A stretch of 64,000 nt of DNA from CAZNXJ01 sp964577115 (GCA_964577115.1 CAZNXJ010000008.1:1-64000); one strand, 5' to 3'; numbered from the stretch's first letter, positions 25,565 through 36,341 are shown. Numbers and translations: made by a program. The notes: a model not told the origin generated them from the letters alone.

Positions 25565-26965
25565 ATGGCACAACGTACCACAAGGAAGTTCGCATGTCAG
25601 GTAGAGGAAGTCCGGAAGCAACTGGAGCAGTCGCCGCTGGCGTTCAGTAGGATTCTGAGCTGGGAATCCGTGATGGACGCGTTACGGGAAACGGGAGTCA
25701 CCTTTCGGGAGCGGATTTACACCCCGTGGATTACGCTCTGGGCCTTTCTCACGCAGGTCATGAGCGCGGATCATTCCTGTCGCGCTGCGGTCTTCCAGGT
25801 CGTGTCCTACATGGCGTCCCAAGGGCAGCAGATTTGCTCCCCGGCCACCAGCAGTTATTGCGAAGCACGCGCACGATTGCCGGAACAGTTTTACCGATAT
25901 CTGATGCGCCGCATCGGTCGGCAGACGGCAGACGAAGCTCCCGCTTCCTGGCTATTTCACGAACGGCCGGTCAAAGTGGTCGACGGCACGACCGTCACCA
26001 TGCCCGATACCGAGGCGAATCAGAAAGAATACCCGCAAGTCAGTCGGCAACCTCAAGGACTCGGTTTCCCCATTGCTCGGCTTTTGGTGGTGTTTTCCTT
26101 GGCGGTGGGCACGGTGCTCGAGACGGCGATTCGCCCTTATCAAGGCAAGGGGGCGGGCGAATTGTCCGTGTTTCGCGAACTGCTTGATTTGTTTGACCCC
26201 GGTGACATTGTGCTCGGTGACAAAGGGTTCTGCAGCTACGGCCATCTGGCATGGCTGTTACGGCGCTCCGTCGACAGCGTGGTAGCGCTTCATCGCTCGC
26301 GGCTCCCGAATCTCCAGCGACTGAAGACCTTTTCGAAAAACGAAGCCCTGTATCGGTGGAACAAACCCAAAGAGAAACCCGAAAGCTTCTCGGCCGAGGA
26401 ATTTGCACAGCTTCCGGATCATATCGACGTGCGCATTGTCACGGTCGTGCGACGTCACCCGGGGTTCCGCTCCGAACGTACCGTGATCGTGACCACCCTC
26501 CTGGATCGCGAGACCTTTTCGGCCTCGGAGATCGGAGAACTGTTTCGCCGCCGCTGGCAATGCGAATTATTTCTCCGAGATATCAAAACCACGCTCCAAA
26601 TGGCTCATCTCCGCTGCGAAACTCCCGAGATGGTTCGCAAGGAGATTTTCACGCACCTGTTGGCCTACAACGTGATCCGTACGCGGATGGCCCAAGCCGC
26701 GTACCATGGCGCGATCGCCCCTCACCACATCAGCTTCAAATCCACCCTCCAAGAAATGCAAAACGGCGCCGCATACGGCGGCGCACGCACGCTCCTGCAA
26801 GAGGCCGTGGCGCATACCGTCATCGCGCGTCAACGCATCGGGCGACAACCGGGGCGTTACGAGCCCCGTCAGATTAAACGACGATCCAAGTACGCTTACC
26901 TGAAAGAGCCTCGCGACATCGCCCGAAACCATTGCCTCGTAAAATACTGCGCCTTATCCGAGTAG
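25565..26965 (+). CDS. IS4-family DDE transposase
   Basis: A 466-residue transposase that cuts and rejoins the element ends. The catalytic acids are D140 in 'VVDGTTV', D219 in 'VLGDKGF' and E334. E334 sits in the IS4 signature as R330, three residues, E334, six residues, K341. The usual tyrosine of the YREK motif is replaced by F327. The protein is full-length with no frameshift. The start at 25565 follows AAGGAGG by five bases, and that site is buried in a hairpin. The stop codon lies within the right terminal repeat, as in many compact IS elements. Gene composition is slightly less GC-rich than its neighbours. Confidence 0.95.
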   Translation: MAQRTTRKFACQVEEVRKQLEQSPLAFSRILSWESVMDALRETGVTFRERIYTPWITLWAFLTQVMSADHSCRAAVFQVVSYMASQGQQICSPATSSYCEARARLPEQFYRYLMRRIGRQTADEAPASWLFHERPVKVVDGTTVTMPDTEANQKEYPQVSRQPQGLGFPIARLLVVFSLAVGTVLETAIRPYQGKGAGELSVFRELLDLFDPGDIVLGDKGFCSYGHLAWLLRRSVDSVVALHRSRLPNLQRLKTFSKNEALYRWNKPKEKPESFSAEEFAQLPDHIDVRIVTVVRRHPGFRSERTVIVTTLLDRETFSASEIGELFRRRWQCELFLRDIKTTLQMAHLRCETPEMVRKEIFTHLLAYNVIRTRMAQAAYHGAIAPHHISFKSTLQEMQNGAAYGGARTLLQEAVAHTVIARQRIGRQPGRYEPRQIKRRSKYAYLKEPRDIARNHCLVKYCALSE

Positions 26966-27310
26966 CATTGGACCTGCGGCCCTGCCCCTGGGCTAGTTGG
27001 GATCCACCGCTTCGCGGTTCTCGGTTTGGCGGGGTTACACGAAGGCCGCCGCGTTGCGGCAGGCCAGATGGTGTGCGGATTGGCGTGATGCGCGGCGACG
27101 ATCGATGCGGTAACCGCATGGCCCCCCGTGTGAGCGCAATCGCACCGCTTCGCGGTTCGCGATTCGGCGGGGCCACACGAAGGCCGCCGCGTTGCGGCAG
27201 GCCGGTTGGTGCGCGGATGGGAGTGAAATCCTGGGGACGGGGAGGCGCTGGGGCCGGAGATATGCGCGACGAGGAACTCGAACCCATACGCCTTGCCGTT
27301 GCTCGGCCAT
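26951..27310 (-). repeat. Right (inverted) arm of the IS-centred repeat
   Basis: Read on the minus strand, this arm repeats the left-arm units. The common core GGCCTGCCGCAACGCGGCGG occurs twice, with AAGGCCGCC starts at 27042 and 27180 on the plus strand, a period of 138 rather than 188 bases. The second copy continues into the outer block ending at 27310. The units are more diverged than those on the left. Confidence 0.8.
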
Positions 27311-27640
27311 GAACAGTTCCAGCCGCGCCCCTTTGCGGAGCCGGTGGCCCTGTATCTTGCGACCGTAGATGTCCACGACGCGGCCCGCGCCGCCCGGCGA
27401 GGGGATCGGGAAGACCACGCAGCCGTGGAACTGGCGTGTCCGCTCTGAGGACGGAAGATGCTCAACACTTCCAGCCGAGAGCGGATTTGTTTGCCGCCTT
27501 GAGATGCTTCCCCAACGGGTTCAACCCCAACATGCCGCTGGCTACGGGCAAGCTCGTTTGCGGATAGTGCGAGATTACTGCATCCGCTTCGCCTCTGTAT
27601 TCCTGCACAGCGGCGATGCCATGGCATGGTAAGTCGGGGC
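27230..27640 (-). pseudogene. Possible remnant of a primase-like (CHC2/Toprim) gene
   Basis: On the minus strand one frame (about 27418 to 27255) reads 'VVFPIPSPGGAGRVVDIYGR' and then 'LRKGARLELF', which resembles the 'GRIVxMYGRKI...LYLPGPHRGVWN' region of CHC2-type primases found on mobile DNA. Upstream bases to about 27640 give broken frames only. The same 3' block also opens the left arm at 24875. No intact gene can be built. This is a resemblance by eye, not a firm assignment. Confidence 0.3.
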
Positions 27641-27663
27641 ACATCGGCTTCTTCAACAGGCCT
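27311..27663. other. Degenerate stretch right of the repeat island
   Basis: These 353 bases contain no intact gene. The first 110 or so belong to the primase-like remnant on the minus strand. The remainder has short frames without family resemblance. It ends at the stop of the MBL hydrolase gene. Confidence 0.4.
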
Positions 27664-28434
27664 CTAGGGCAGCGGATAGCCGGGCGGGAGCTCGGAGAGG
27701 TCGTGGTAGCCGGTTAAGGTTATGTCGCTGCCATGGTCACGAACTAGCTGACGTAGCCGCTCGAGGCTCGCTCGGCGCTGGGCATCATCGTCGGCGCGCT
27801 GGGCCGCCAAGGCGGAAACCGGGTGACCGTCCGTCGTCAGCTCGGCGCGCAGGTAGTAGGCATCGCCGACGTGCAAGAACCATCCGCCGTTCTGCTGCAC
27901 GGCCACGCCGCAATGACCAAGCGTATGTCCGAACAGCGGAATCAACAGGACCTCGGATGAAAATCCAAGATCGATCGGCCGTGCCTCGAAGCCAAACCAC
28001 TTTCGAGCCGAACGATTACAAACCTCCCAATGCGGCCCATGCGCGAACTGCGTAGAAACGTATCGCCAATGACCGCGTGACATGTTTTCAAATTCCTCTT
28101 CCGCGACATGGACCTGCGCCTGAGGGAAGTCGGCGAGCCCACCGGCGTGATCCGGATCGCCGTGCGTCAGGATGATGTGTTCCACGTTCCTTGGATCGAG
28201 CCCCAGCGCTTCAATCCGGCGAACCGCCGTATCCGACTCGTGGAATTGAAAACCGGCCAGATCAATCAGCGTTTGACCTAATCGCTCTGCAGGACGGCGC
28301 ACGTCCTCGAGGCCAATCCCCGTATCGACCAGAGCCAGCCGCTGGCCCTCTTCCAACAAGAGGCAGTGGCACACCACCGTTGGATAGGACGGAACGACCA
28401 GCGTCCCGCAGTTGATATGGTGAATTGTCGTCAT
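27664..28434 (-). CDS. MBL-fold metallo-hydrolase
   Basis: A 256-residue metallo-beta-lactamase-fold hydrolase. The metal-binding motif is 'THGDPDHAGG' (90-99), in which the second His of the classical HxHxDH is Asp93. H91, D95 and H96 are kept. Further candidate ligands are H151-region residues and the His in 'GHTLGHCG'. This fold covers lactonases, glyoxalase II and ribonucleases, and the variant motif leaves the substrate open. The start at 28434 (MTTIHHINCG) fits the fold's first strand. An upstream extension overlaps the APC permease end and is unlikely. It may be cotranscribed with the permease, 41 bases upstream. Confidence 0.88.
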   Translation of the reverse strand: MTTIHHINCGTLVVPSYPTVVCHCLLLEEGQRLALVDTGIGLEDVRRPAERLGQTLIDLAGFQFHESDTAVRRIEALGLDPRNVEHIILTHGDPDHAGGLADFPQAQVHVAEEEFENMSRGHWRYVSTQFAHGPHWEVCNRSARKWFGFEARPIDLGFSSEVLLIPLFGHTLGHCGVAVQQNGGWFLHVGDAYYLRAELTTDGHPVSALAAQRADDDAQRRASLERLRQLVRDHGSDITLTGYHDLSELPPGYPLP

Positions 28435-28475
28435 GCCATACGCTCCGTAGGTCCGAATGAGCAGCGTCGCCAAAT

Positions 28476-29759
28476 CTAGGCATGTCGCAAGGCAATACGG
28501 GCGCGGTGCCAGAGCATGCCGGCGGCAATCAAACCGAGCCCCGTTATCCATATGCGCCGTTCAACCCAAAACGCCAGCAGCAGGCACGACAGTAGCCCGA
28601 TCCAGGCAATGGCGCGGGGAAACAGCCGTTCCGTATCGCTCAGGCGAAGTGCCGCAAGGTTCGTGAGCGCGTAATAGACGAGCACCGAGAAGGCACTGAA
28701 GGACCAAGTCGTTTTCACATCCCCGACCAGTACAAGCCCGAGAATTAGGCCGCTAACTAACAGCACGGCGGCCACCGGAGTGCCACTCGTGGTCACCCGC
28801 CCAAATACCGCCGGCAAATCCCCTCGCCGCCCCATCGCCAGCGCAACGCGCGAGAGGCCAAGGATGAGGTTGAGCAGAACACCGAGCATCGCGGTGACTG
28901 CTCCCGCCGCGACAACGAACGCCACTTGTGGTAGAGGAAACTCCCGGGCTGCGATTTCCAAAGGCGCTGCACTTTCGCGGGCCGCCTCCACCAGTCGCTC
29001 GGCCCCCACCGACAAGACGCTCACAAAGCCCACGGCGATATAGAGCGTCATCGATACGAGCAGCGTGGCAATGATCGCTCGCGGAATCGTTCGTTGCGGC
29101 GTTCGCACTTCTTCGGCCAGCGTCGCGATGCGCCCGTAGCCCGTGTAGGCAACAAACATGAGGGCGCAGGCTTCGAGCAGCCCGGCTACCGGAGAACGCT
29201 GGCCGTCCACCGGAGCAAAAAAAGGATGCGCATGCTCCTCGGCCGAAGCATACGCCACGGGCATCCCCGCCAGAACAAAGAAGATCAGCGAGCTGAGCGT
29301 AATGATAACGATCGCGATGTTCGAACGGTTCGACCGCCGTATTCCGCTCAGCACGAGCCCTGTGAGCACGATGACGGCGCTTACGGCCAACGGGGTGAGA
29401 TACGCCGAGTACCCGGCTCCCGCCGCGTGCAATAGATAGCCGGCAAAACCGATGGCGGCAGTTGCCGCCGAAGCCGACTTGGCACACAAGAACATCCAGC
29501 CTGCCGTGAAACCGAGGCTCGGATGCAACCACCGGTAACCATATTCGTACGTGCCACCGCTGACCGGGTGATTGGCCGCAAGCTGTGCGCTGCTAAGCCC
29601 GTTGCACGCCGCGACGATAGCGGCGATGGCAATCGCGATCACGACGGCAGGCCCCGCCGCTCCGGCCGCAATCCCAATGCTGACAAACACACCCGTACCG
29701 ATGATCGAGCCGAGCCCCATCATCGTCGCGCCGAAAACCCCGACCTCGCGCTTCAGCAT
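28476..29759 (-). CDS. APC-superfamily amino acid permease
   Basis: A 427-residue integral membrane transporter with about 12 hydrophobic segments. The N-terminus 'REVGVFGATMMGLGSIIGTGVFV' (read in parts) has the GSIIGTG substrate-site motif of APC amino acid transporters. The loop 'GYGRIATLAEEVRTPQRTIPRAI' is the family's conserved cytoplasmic region between segments 6 and 7. Substrate cannot be predicted. The ATG at 29759 is chosen because the membrane domain begins right after it. A longer open frame upstream is Arg/Pro-rich and overlaps the divergent methyltransferase. The MBL hydrolase follows. Confidence 0.92.
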   Translation of the reverse strand: MLKREVGVFGATMMGLGSIIGTGVFVSIGIAAGAAGPAVVIAIAIAAIVAACNGLSSAQLAANHPVSGGTYEYGYRWLHPSLGFTAGWMFLCAKSASAATAAIGFAGYLLHAAGAGYSAYLTPLAVSAVIVLTGLVLSGIRRSNRSNIAIVIITLSSLIFFVLAGMPVAYASAEEHAHPFFAPVDGQRSPVAGLLEACALMFVAYTGYGRIATLAEEVRTPQRTIPRAIIATLLVSMTLYIAVGFVSVLSVGAERLVEAARESAAPLEIAAREFPLPQVAFVVAAGAVTAMLGVLLNLILGLSRVALAMGRRGDLPAVFGRVTTSGTPVAAVLLVSGLILGLVLVGDVKTTWSFSAFSVLVYYALTNLAALRLSDTERLFPRAIAWIGLLSCLLLAFWVERRIWITGLGLIAAGMLWHRARIALRHA

Positions 29760-29884
29760 TGGTTCCGCCCAAACCGTTAAGATAGATCCAGCCGGCAATG
29801 GTATGTTGCTGGCACGCGTCGAGCAATCGACCAACGAGCGACCGGGCAATCGCGAGGAACCCGGGGTGACGGGGAATAGCGAAA

Positions 29885-30661
29885 ATGAATGCAGCCAATG
29901 CGGGGGTGCCAAACGCGTATCAGGAGGACCTGGCGTACATTCACGATACGGGATATGGAGGTTTCGCGCGGGGTGCCGCCCCGGGACTGCTTGAGTGGCT
30001 CCGTGAGGCGGGAATCCACAATGGCCTGATCGTGGATTTCGGCTGCGGGAGCGGGATCTGGGCACGCGAGCTGACCGATGCCGGGTATCGCGTGCTCGGG
30101 GTCGATATCTCACCCGCCATGATCGAGATCGCTCGGCGCCGTACACCCTCGGCCGAATTCCACGTCAGCTCGTTCCTCCGCTTTCCAATCCCTGCCTGCC
30201 GAGCCGTCACGGCATTGGGCGAGGTGTTTAATTATCTATTCGACGAGGAACATTCGCACGCAAAGTTTGCCGAACTGTGCGGAAAGATCTATGACGCGCT
30301 CCACCCCGGCGGGATGCTCGTCTTCGACGTCGCCAATCCGGACCGGTTTCAGGGGTATCCCCAGGCTTTCACAGAAGGGGACGACTGGACATGCCTGGTC
30401 GAGTACCAGCACGACCCCGAGCGCAAACGGCTGACACGCCGCATTATCACGTTCCGCAAAGTTGGCGAGAACTATCGGCGGGGTGAAGAGCGGCATACGC
30501 AGCAGCTCTTCGCCACCAACGAAGTGCTCGAAATCCTCTCGCGGATTGGCTACGAGGCTCGAGCGACAAACGCGTACGGCGAATTTCCGCTCATGCGGGG
30601 AGTCGACGGTTTTGTCGCCAGAAAGCCTCTCAGGCAGGGAGGCGCCGCACGCCTACCTTAA
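29885..30661 (+). CDS. Class I SAM-dependent methyltransferase
   Basis: A 258-residue methyltransferase with a Rossmann core. Motif I is 'IVDFGCGSGIWARELTDAG', read in parts at about 47-66. The acidic residue of motif II follows in 'RVLGVDISPAMIEIARRR', and 'LHPGGMLVFDVANPDRF' supplies the later strand motif. The C-terminal half resembles small-molecule or sugar methyltransferases, but the substrate is unknown. It is divergent from the APC permease with 125 bases between starts, and is apparently monocistronic. Confidence 0.9.
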   Translation: MNAANAGVPNAYQEDLAYIHDTGYGGFARGAAPGLLEWLREAGIHNGLIVDFGCGSGIWARELTDAGYRVLGVDISPAMIEIARRRTPSAEFHVSSFLRFPIPACRAVTALGEVFNYLFDEEHSHAKFAELCGKIYDALHPGGMLVFDVANPDRFQGYPQAFTEGDDWTCLVEYQHDPERKRLTRRIITFRKVGENYRRGEERHTQQLFATNEVLEILSRIGYEARATNAYGEFPLMRGVDGFVARKPLRQGGAARLP

Positions 30662-30767
30662 TGTGCGAACTCCTCCCGGCTAATCCTACTTCCGGCAGAG
30701 CACGGCACCGGCAGTCCCTACGCCTCGGTAGTGGCCTTATCTACTCGATGAGCGCGCGTGGGTTCCG

Positions 30768-30796
30768 TTGACGGTTTGGGGGAGGACTGATAGATT
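30768..30796 (+). promoter_or_regulatory. Sigma-70-like promoter for the small basic protein
   Basis: TTGACG (30768-30773), a 17-base spacer and TAGATT (30791-30796). A transcript starting near 30803 would have a leader of about 46 bases containing AAGGAG. Five of six and four of six consensus positions match. Confidence 0.5.
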
Positions 30797-30848
30797 CGGA
30801 GCCTTGAATGCCGATTGAAAGAAGTACGATCGAGCGAAGGAGTGGCCT

Positions 30849-31040
30849 ATGGGTATTGAACGACAGCGTGAGTTGCGGCGGCGCCGTTCGCGTCGTAAGA
30901 AAGTCAGCATCATCGAACGACGCGCTAAGACCGCCAACGCATCGGAGAAGGCGGTCCTCATACAGAAACTGCGCAAGCTCACTCCCGGCGCCGATACCAT
31001 TATCGAGCGGCTCGGGCTCAGCGAACACGCGTCACGCTAG
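30849..31040 (+). CDS. Small basic DUF6800-type protein
   Basis: A 63-residue, highly basic protein beginning with 'MGIERQRELRRRRSRRKK', followed by a helical 'ASEKAVLIQKLRKLTPGAD' segment. This matches my memory of the DUF6800 family of small planctomycete proteins, whose function is unknown. The charge pattern would suit nucleic-acid or ribosome binding, but that is inference. The ATG has an ideal AAGGAG seven bases upstream and a readable promoter. A GC-rich hairpin lies between it and the convergent clpB gene. Confidence 0.82.
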   Translation: MGIERQRELRRRRSRRKKVSIIERRAKTANASEKAVLIQKLRKLTPGADTIIERLGLSEHASR

Positions 31041-31051
31041 ATGCCTGGTAC

Positions 31052-31092
31052 CTCCCCCGGTGAAACGACGTCTAGCCGCTGCACCGGGGGAG
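31052..31092. terminator. Hairpin between convergent DUF6800-type and clpB genes
   Basis: A perfect 11-bp inverted repeat: CTCCCCCGGTG (31052-31062) and CACCGGGGGAG (31082-31092), with a 19-base loop. Neither side has a clear T-run, so it may act as a factor-dependent or bidirectional barrier. Confidence 0.5.
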
Positions 31093-31111
31093 CGACCGAT
31101 GGGCTGCGGCC

Positions 31112-33763
31112 CTACGATGTGGCCGCGGCTTCGGGACGTCTCAGAGGCTCGAACGTGAATTCTCCGCTCACGTAATCCACGCGGACTCCGCCTCCCGGCG
31201 CCACCTCGCCCTTGAGCAGCTCGGTGGCCAGCACGTTTTGGATCTTCTGCTGGATCGTGCGCTTCAGCGGCCGGGCACCGTACACCGGATCGTAGCCCTC
31301 GTCCGCGATCGCGTCGCGCGCACGTTCGGTGACTTCTAGCGAAATCTCCTTGTCAGCGAGCTGCCGTTCGAGACGTTTGATCTGGAGGTCGACGATCTTC
31401 CGCAGCTGATCGCGCCGCAGCGGATGAAAGATAATGACCTCGTCGATACGGTTGATGAACTCGGGCAGAAACACCGAGCGCATCGTGTCGCGTACCGCCG
31501 AGCGAATCTCCTCGGCCGTGCCACCTTCCTCCGAGATCTGCTGAATCGCCTGGCTGCCGACGTTGCTGGTCATCACGATAATCGTGTTTGTGAAGTCAAC
31601 CGTGTGACCATGGTTATCGGTCAAGCGGCCATCGTCGAGCACCTGGAGGAGGATGTTGAAGACGTCACGGTGAGCCTTCTCGAGCTCGTCGAGTAGGATC
31701 ACGCAGTAGGGGCGGCGGCGGACAGCTTCGGTGAGCTTGCCGCCTTCTTCATAGCCCACGTAGCCTGGCGGCGCCCCAATGAGCCGGCTGACGGTGTGAC
31801 GCTCCATGTACTCGCTCATGTCAAGCCGCACCATGGCGTTCTCGTCGTCGAACATGACTTCCGCCAGCGCCTTGCATAGTTCGGTTTTCCCGACACCGGT
31901 AGGGCCGAGGAAAATGAACGAACCGATCGGGCGGTTGGGATCCTGCAAACCGCTGCGGCTGCGCCGCACGGCGTTCGCCACGGCTTCGACCGCTTCGTCC
32001 TGACCGACGACGCGCTGATGGAGCCGTTCTTCGAGCACCAGCAGCTTGGCCCGCTCGGTTTCCATCATGCGGCTCACCGGCACGCCGGTCCACGAGCTGA
32101 CGACTTCGGCGATTTCCTCTTCAGTCACTTCCTGCCGGAGCAAACGGCGCTCGGAGGTAGGCTTCGGCGCACTATCTTCTTCAGCCAGCTTCTTTTGAAG
32201 GGCCAAACGCTGGTTGTGCAGCACGTAAAGACGCTGATAGTCTTCTTCGCTGACCGCTACGCCGGCGCTCTGCTGATCCTTGATTGCCGTGTCGAGTTGC
32301 TTGTATTCCAGTTCGACCCGTTCCAGCTCCTGGCGCACTTTTTGGATATCGCCCAGGCCGAGCTTCTCGGCTTCCCACTGTTCGCGGAGGCTGGCCAGCT
32401 GCCGCTTGAGGTCGCTCATCTCGGTCTCGATGTCGGCTAACTGGTCCCGCGCAGTTTCCTCGGTTTCCTCGGCGAGTTGCCGAGCGGCGAGTTCGAGTTG
32501 GCGAAGCCGGCGCTGAACGGCATCGATCTCGCTCGGCACACTTTCGAGCTCCATCGCGATACGGCTCGCCGCTTCGTCCACCAAGTCGATGGCCTTATCG
32601 GGCAGGAATCGATCGGTAATGTAGCGGTACGAGAGCCGCGCGGCGGCGACGAGTGCCGAGTCCTTGATCTTGACGTTGTGGTGCGCCTCGTAGCGGGGCT
32701 TCAATCCGCGGAGAATCGCGATCGTATCTTCGACGGACGGTTCGCCGATGTACACCGGCTGGAAGCGGCGTTCGAGCGCCGCGTCCTTTTCGATGTGCTT
32801 GCGGTACTCGTCCAGCGTTGTCGCGCCGATGCACCGTAGTTCACCGCGGGCGAGCGCAGGTTTGAGCAGGTTGGCCGCATCCGTTGCTCCTTCGGCAGCA
32901 CCGGCGCCGACCATCGTATGCAGCTCGTCGATAAACAGGATGACGTTCCCGTCCGCGTCCTGCACCTCACGTAATACGGCCTTGAGCCGCTCTTCAAATT
33001 CGCCACGGAATTTCGTCCCGGCGATCAGCGCGCCCATATCAAGCGCCACGACGCGCTTGTTCTTGAGGCTCTGGGGCACATCACCCTCGACGATGCGCAG
33101 CGCGAGTCCCTCGGCGATCGCGGTTTTTCCGACGCCAGGTTCGCCGATCAGCACCGGGTTATTCTTGGTGCGTCGCGACAGCACCTGGATCACACGGCGG
33201 ATTTCCTGATCACGGCCAATGACCGGGTCGAGCTTGCCTTGGCTGGCGCGCTCGACCAGGTCGATACCGTAGCGCTCGAGTGCCTGGTACTTGCCTTCGG
33301 GATGCGGGTCGCTAACACGGGCGCTACCTCGCAGGCCGCGCATCGCCGTTAGCAAATCGTCCGCGCCGACGCCATTGACCTGCAAGACCTTCTGAGCCTT
33401 GCAGGGGGTTTCGACCAGCGCCAGCATTAGGTGCTCGGTCGAAACATACTCGTCCTTCATCGTCTGCGCCTGCTTGGCGGCGGCTTCGAGCACCTGCTGA
33501 AGCTCGCGGTTCGGCTGGGGCGTTGAGCCGCCGCTGACGCGTGGCATGCGCTCCAATTCGGAACGGACCATACTCTCGAGCTGGCCGCGGTTGACACCCA
33601 CCTTGGCGAGCAGAGGCTGCACGATTCCCTCGCTCTCGTTCAGTAGTGCCGAGAGCAAATGGAGCGAGTCCATGTCGGGATGGCCCTGTTCGCTGGCGAG
33701 CGATTGGGCTCCCGCGACCGCTTCCTGAGCTTTGACCGTCAACTTATCGAATCGGAATGCCAT
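31112..33763 (-). CDS. clpB: ATP-dependent disaggregase ClpB
   Basis: An 883-residue Hsp100 chaperone that, with DnaK, extracts proteins from aggregates. The N-terminal Clp_N domain (1-145) is followed by the first AAA+ module (Walker A GEPGVGKT near 208). A coiled-coil middle domain (about 415-540) comes next, then the second AAA+ module (Walker A GPTGVGKT near 615) and the D2 small domain. The middle domain separates ClpB from ClpA and ClpC. Length is slightly above E. coli ClpB (857). It lies 39 bases downstream of dnaK on the same strand, forming a dnaK-clpB pair. No CIRCE element was found. Confidence 0.97.
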   Translation of the reverse strand: MAFRFDKLTVKAQEAVAGAQSLASEQGHPDMDSLHLLSALLNESEGIVQPLLAKVGVNRGQLESMVRSELERMPRVSGGSTPQPNRELQQVLEAAAKQAQTMKDEYVSTEHLMLALVETPCKAQKVLQVNGVGADDLLTAMRGLRGSARVSDPHPEGKYQALERYGIDLVERASQGKLDPVIGRDQEIRRVIQVLSRRTKNNPVLIGEPGVGKTAIAEGLALRIVEGDVPQSLKNKRVVALDMGALIAGTKFRGEFEERLKAVLREVQDADGNVILFIDELHTMVGAGAAEGATDAANLLKPALARGELRCIGATTLDEYRKHIEKDAALERRFQPVYIGEPSVEDTIAILRGLKPRYEAHHNVKIKDSALVAAARLSYRYITDRFLPDKAIDLVDEAASRIAMELESVPSEIDAVQRRLRQLELAARQLAEETEETARDQLADIETEMSDLKRQLASLREQWEAEKLGLGDIQKVRQELERVELEYKQLDTAIKDQQSAGVAVSEEDYQRLYVLHNQRLALQKKLAEEDSAPKPTSERRLLRQEVTEEEIAEVVSSWTGVPVSRMMETERAKLLVLEERLHQRVVGQDEAVEAVANAVRRSRSGLQDPNRPIGSFIFLGPTGVGKTELCKALAEVMFDDENAMVRLDMSEYMERHTVSRLIGAPPGYVGYEEGGKLTEAVRRRPYCVILLDELEKAHRDVFNILLQVLDDGRLTDNHGHTVDFTNTIIVMTSNVGSQAIQQISEEGGTAEEIRSAVRDTMRSVFLPEFINRIDEVIIFHPLRRDQLRKIVDLQIKRLERQLADKEISLEVTERARDAIADEGYDPVYGARPLKRTIQQKIQNVLATELLKGEVAPGGGVRVDYVSGEFTFEPLRRPEAAATS

Positions 33764-33802
33764 GAGAGTTACCGTGCCTCCTCTGCTCCGTCTGGCCGTG
33801 AA

Positions 33803-35731
<1,929 letters not shown>

Positions 35732-35737
35732 GTCCAT

Positions 35738-36341
35738 TTCTCCTCGGGTTGGTGCGAGCACTTACCGCTCGCCGTTGCATGTCGGGTAATCAGTATTTCT
35801 CGTTATTTATCGTTTGTCTGAGGCCGTGGGCGATTTCGCTCAATCGCGCTCTTTGTGTGTCAGATCCACGCGATTTTGGCTCCGTTGCAAGAGCTAAGCA
35901 AAGGCTGTGCCAGCGGGGGGATGCAGCGATGGTCACGGGTCGCAACATGTTACTATGTTGAGACTTGCGCCATTGTCCACCTTTCCCGGAGAGCGACGTC
36001 GCCGAGCGTTCCCGCACAGGCCTGCCAAATTGACAGGATGGGAATGGTGTCCGGTGGCCGTGACGGTTCGTTGACACTCGTGGGTGGCTCGATTAGAAGA
36101 CACGCTGGCGAGGTATATTTGGAGTTGCGATCTTGCATTTTACGGCGCGGCGTCCGGGGGCCGGTTGCGGCAAATTCCGGCCCGAACCGAGCGAAACAGT
36201 TGAGCAGGTCGCGTGGACCAGTCCGGCCCGCCGCGCGAAGGCATCGCCCTGGGCGTTCCGCCTGGGCCGCCTCGCACCGTAGGCATTGCGTGCCGCCACC
36301 ATCGCCGAAGATTTGGGCGGCCCGCTGGGGAATCACCGCTG
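35738..36341. other. Divergent control region between dnaK and pheA
   Basis: No gene is supported in these 604 bases. Two small inverted repeats stand out: GCGAGC (35754-35759) with GCTCGC (35767-35772), just upstream of dnaK, and CAACAT (35943-35948) with ATGTTG (35955-35960). The first could fold in the dnaK leader. A CIRCE element (TTAGCACTC-N9-GAGTGCTAA) is absent. The pheA frame extends upstream to 36213 without similarity. Confidence 0.45.

Larger units (their letters stand above)
25452..26971 (+). mobile_element. IS4-family insertion sequence
   Basis: An element of about 1.52 kb with one transposase gene. The terminal inverted repeats are perfect over 19 bases: AATGCTACTCGGATAAGGC at 25454-25472 and its complement at 26951-26969, with two further symmetric bases on each side. 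The right inverted repeat overlaps the transposase stop codon. No flanking direct repeat can be identified, since both flanks are inverted copies of one repeat unit. The single intact transposase suggests potential activity. Confidence 0.85.
24875..27310. repeat. Large imperfect inverted repeat with an IS4-type element at its centre
   Basis: The sequence rightwards from 24875 recurs in inverted orientation leftwards from 27310. Both ends start with ATGGCCGAGC and run through the same Pro-rich block (24875-24980, and 27310-27215 inverted). The inner arms (about 25344-25453 and 26970-27070) are also inverted copies, meeting the IS ends at the same unit position. The left arm is longer because it holds extra tandem units. 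The island starts 20 bases after tRNA-Ser. No target-site duplication of the usual 9-12 bases is seen, because both flanks of the element are mirror images. Confidence 0.85.

Noticed and set aside
25440..26985. Target-site duplication flanking the IS element
   Set aside because: The flanking bases are inverted, not direct, copies; no 9-13 base direct repeat is visible.
35738..35800. CIRCE element (HrcA operator) upstream of dnaK
   Set aside because: The AGCACT stretch has no matching GAGTGCTAA half-site nine bases away; only a different 6-bp inverted repeat is present.
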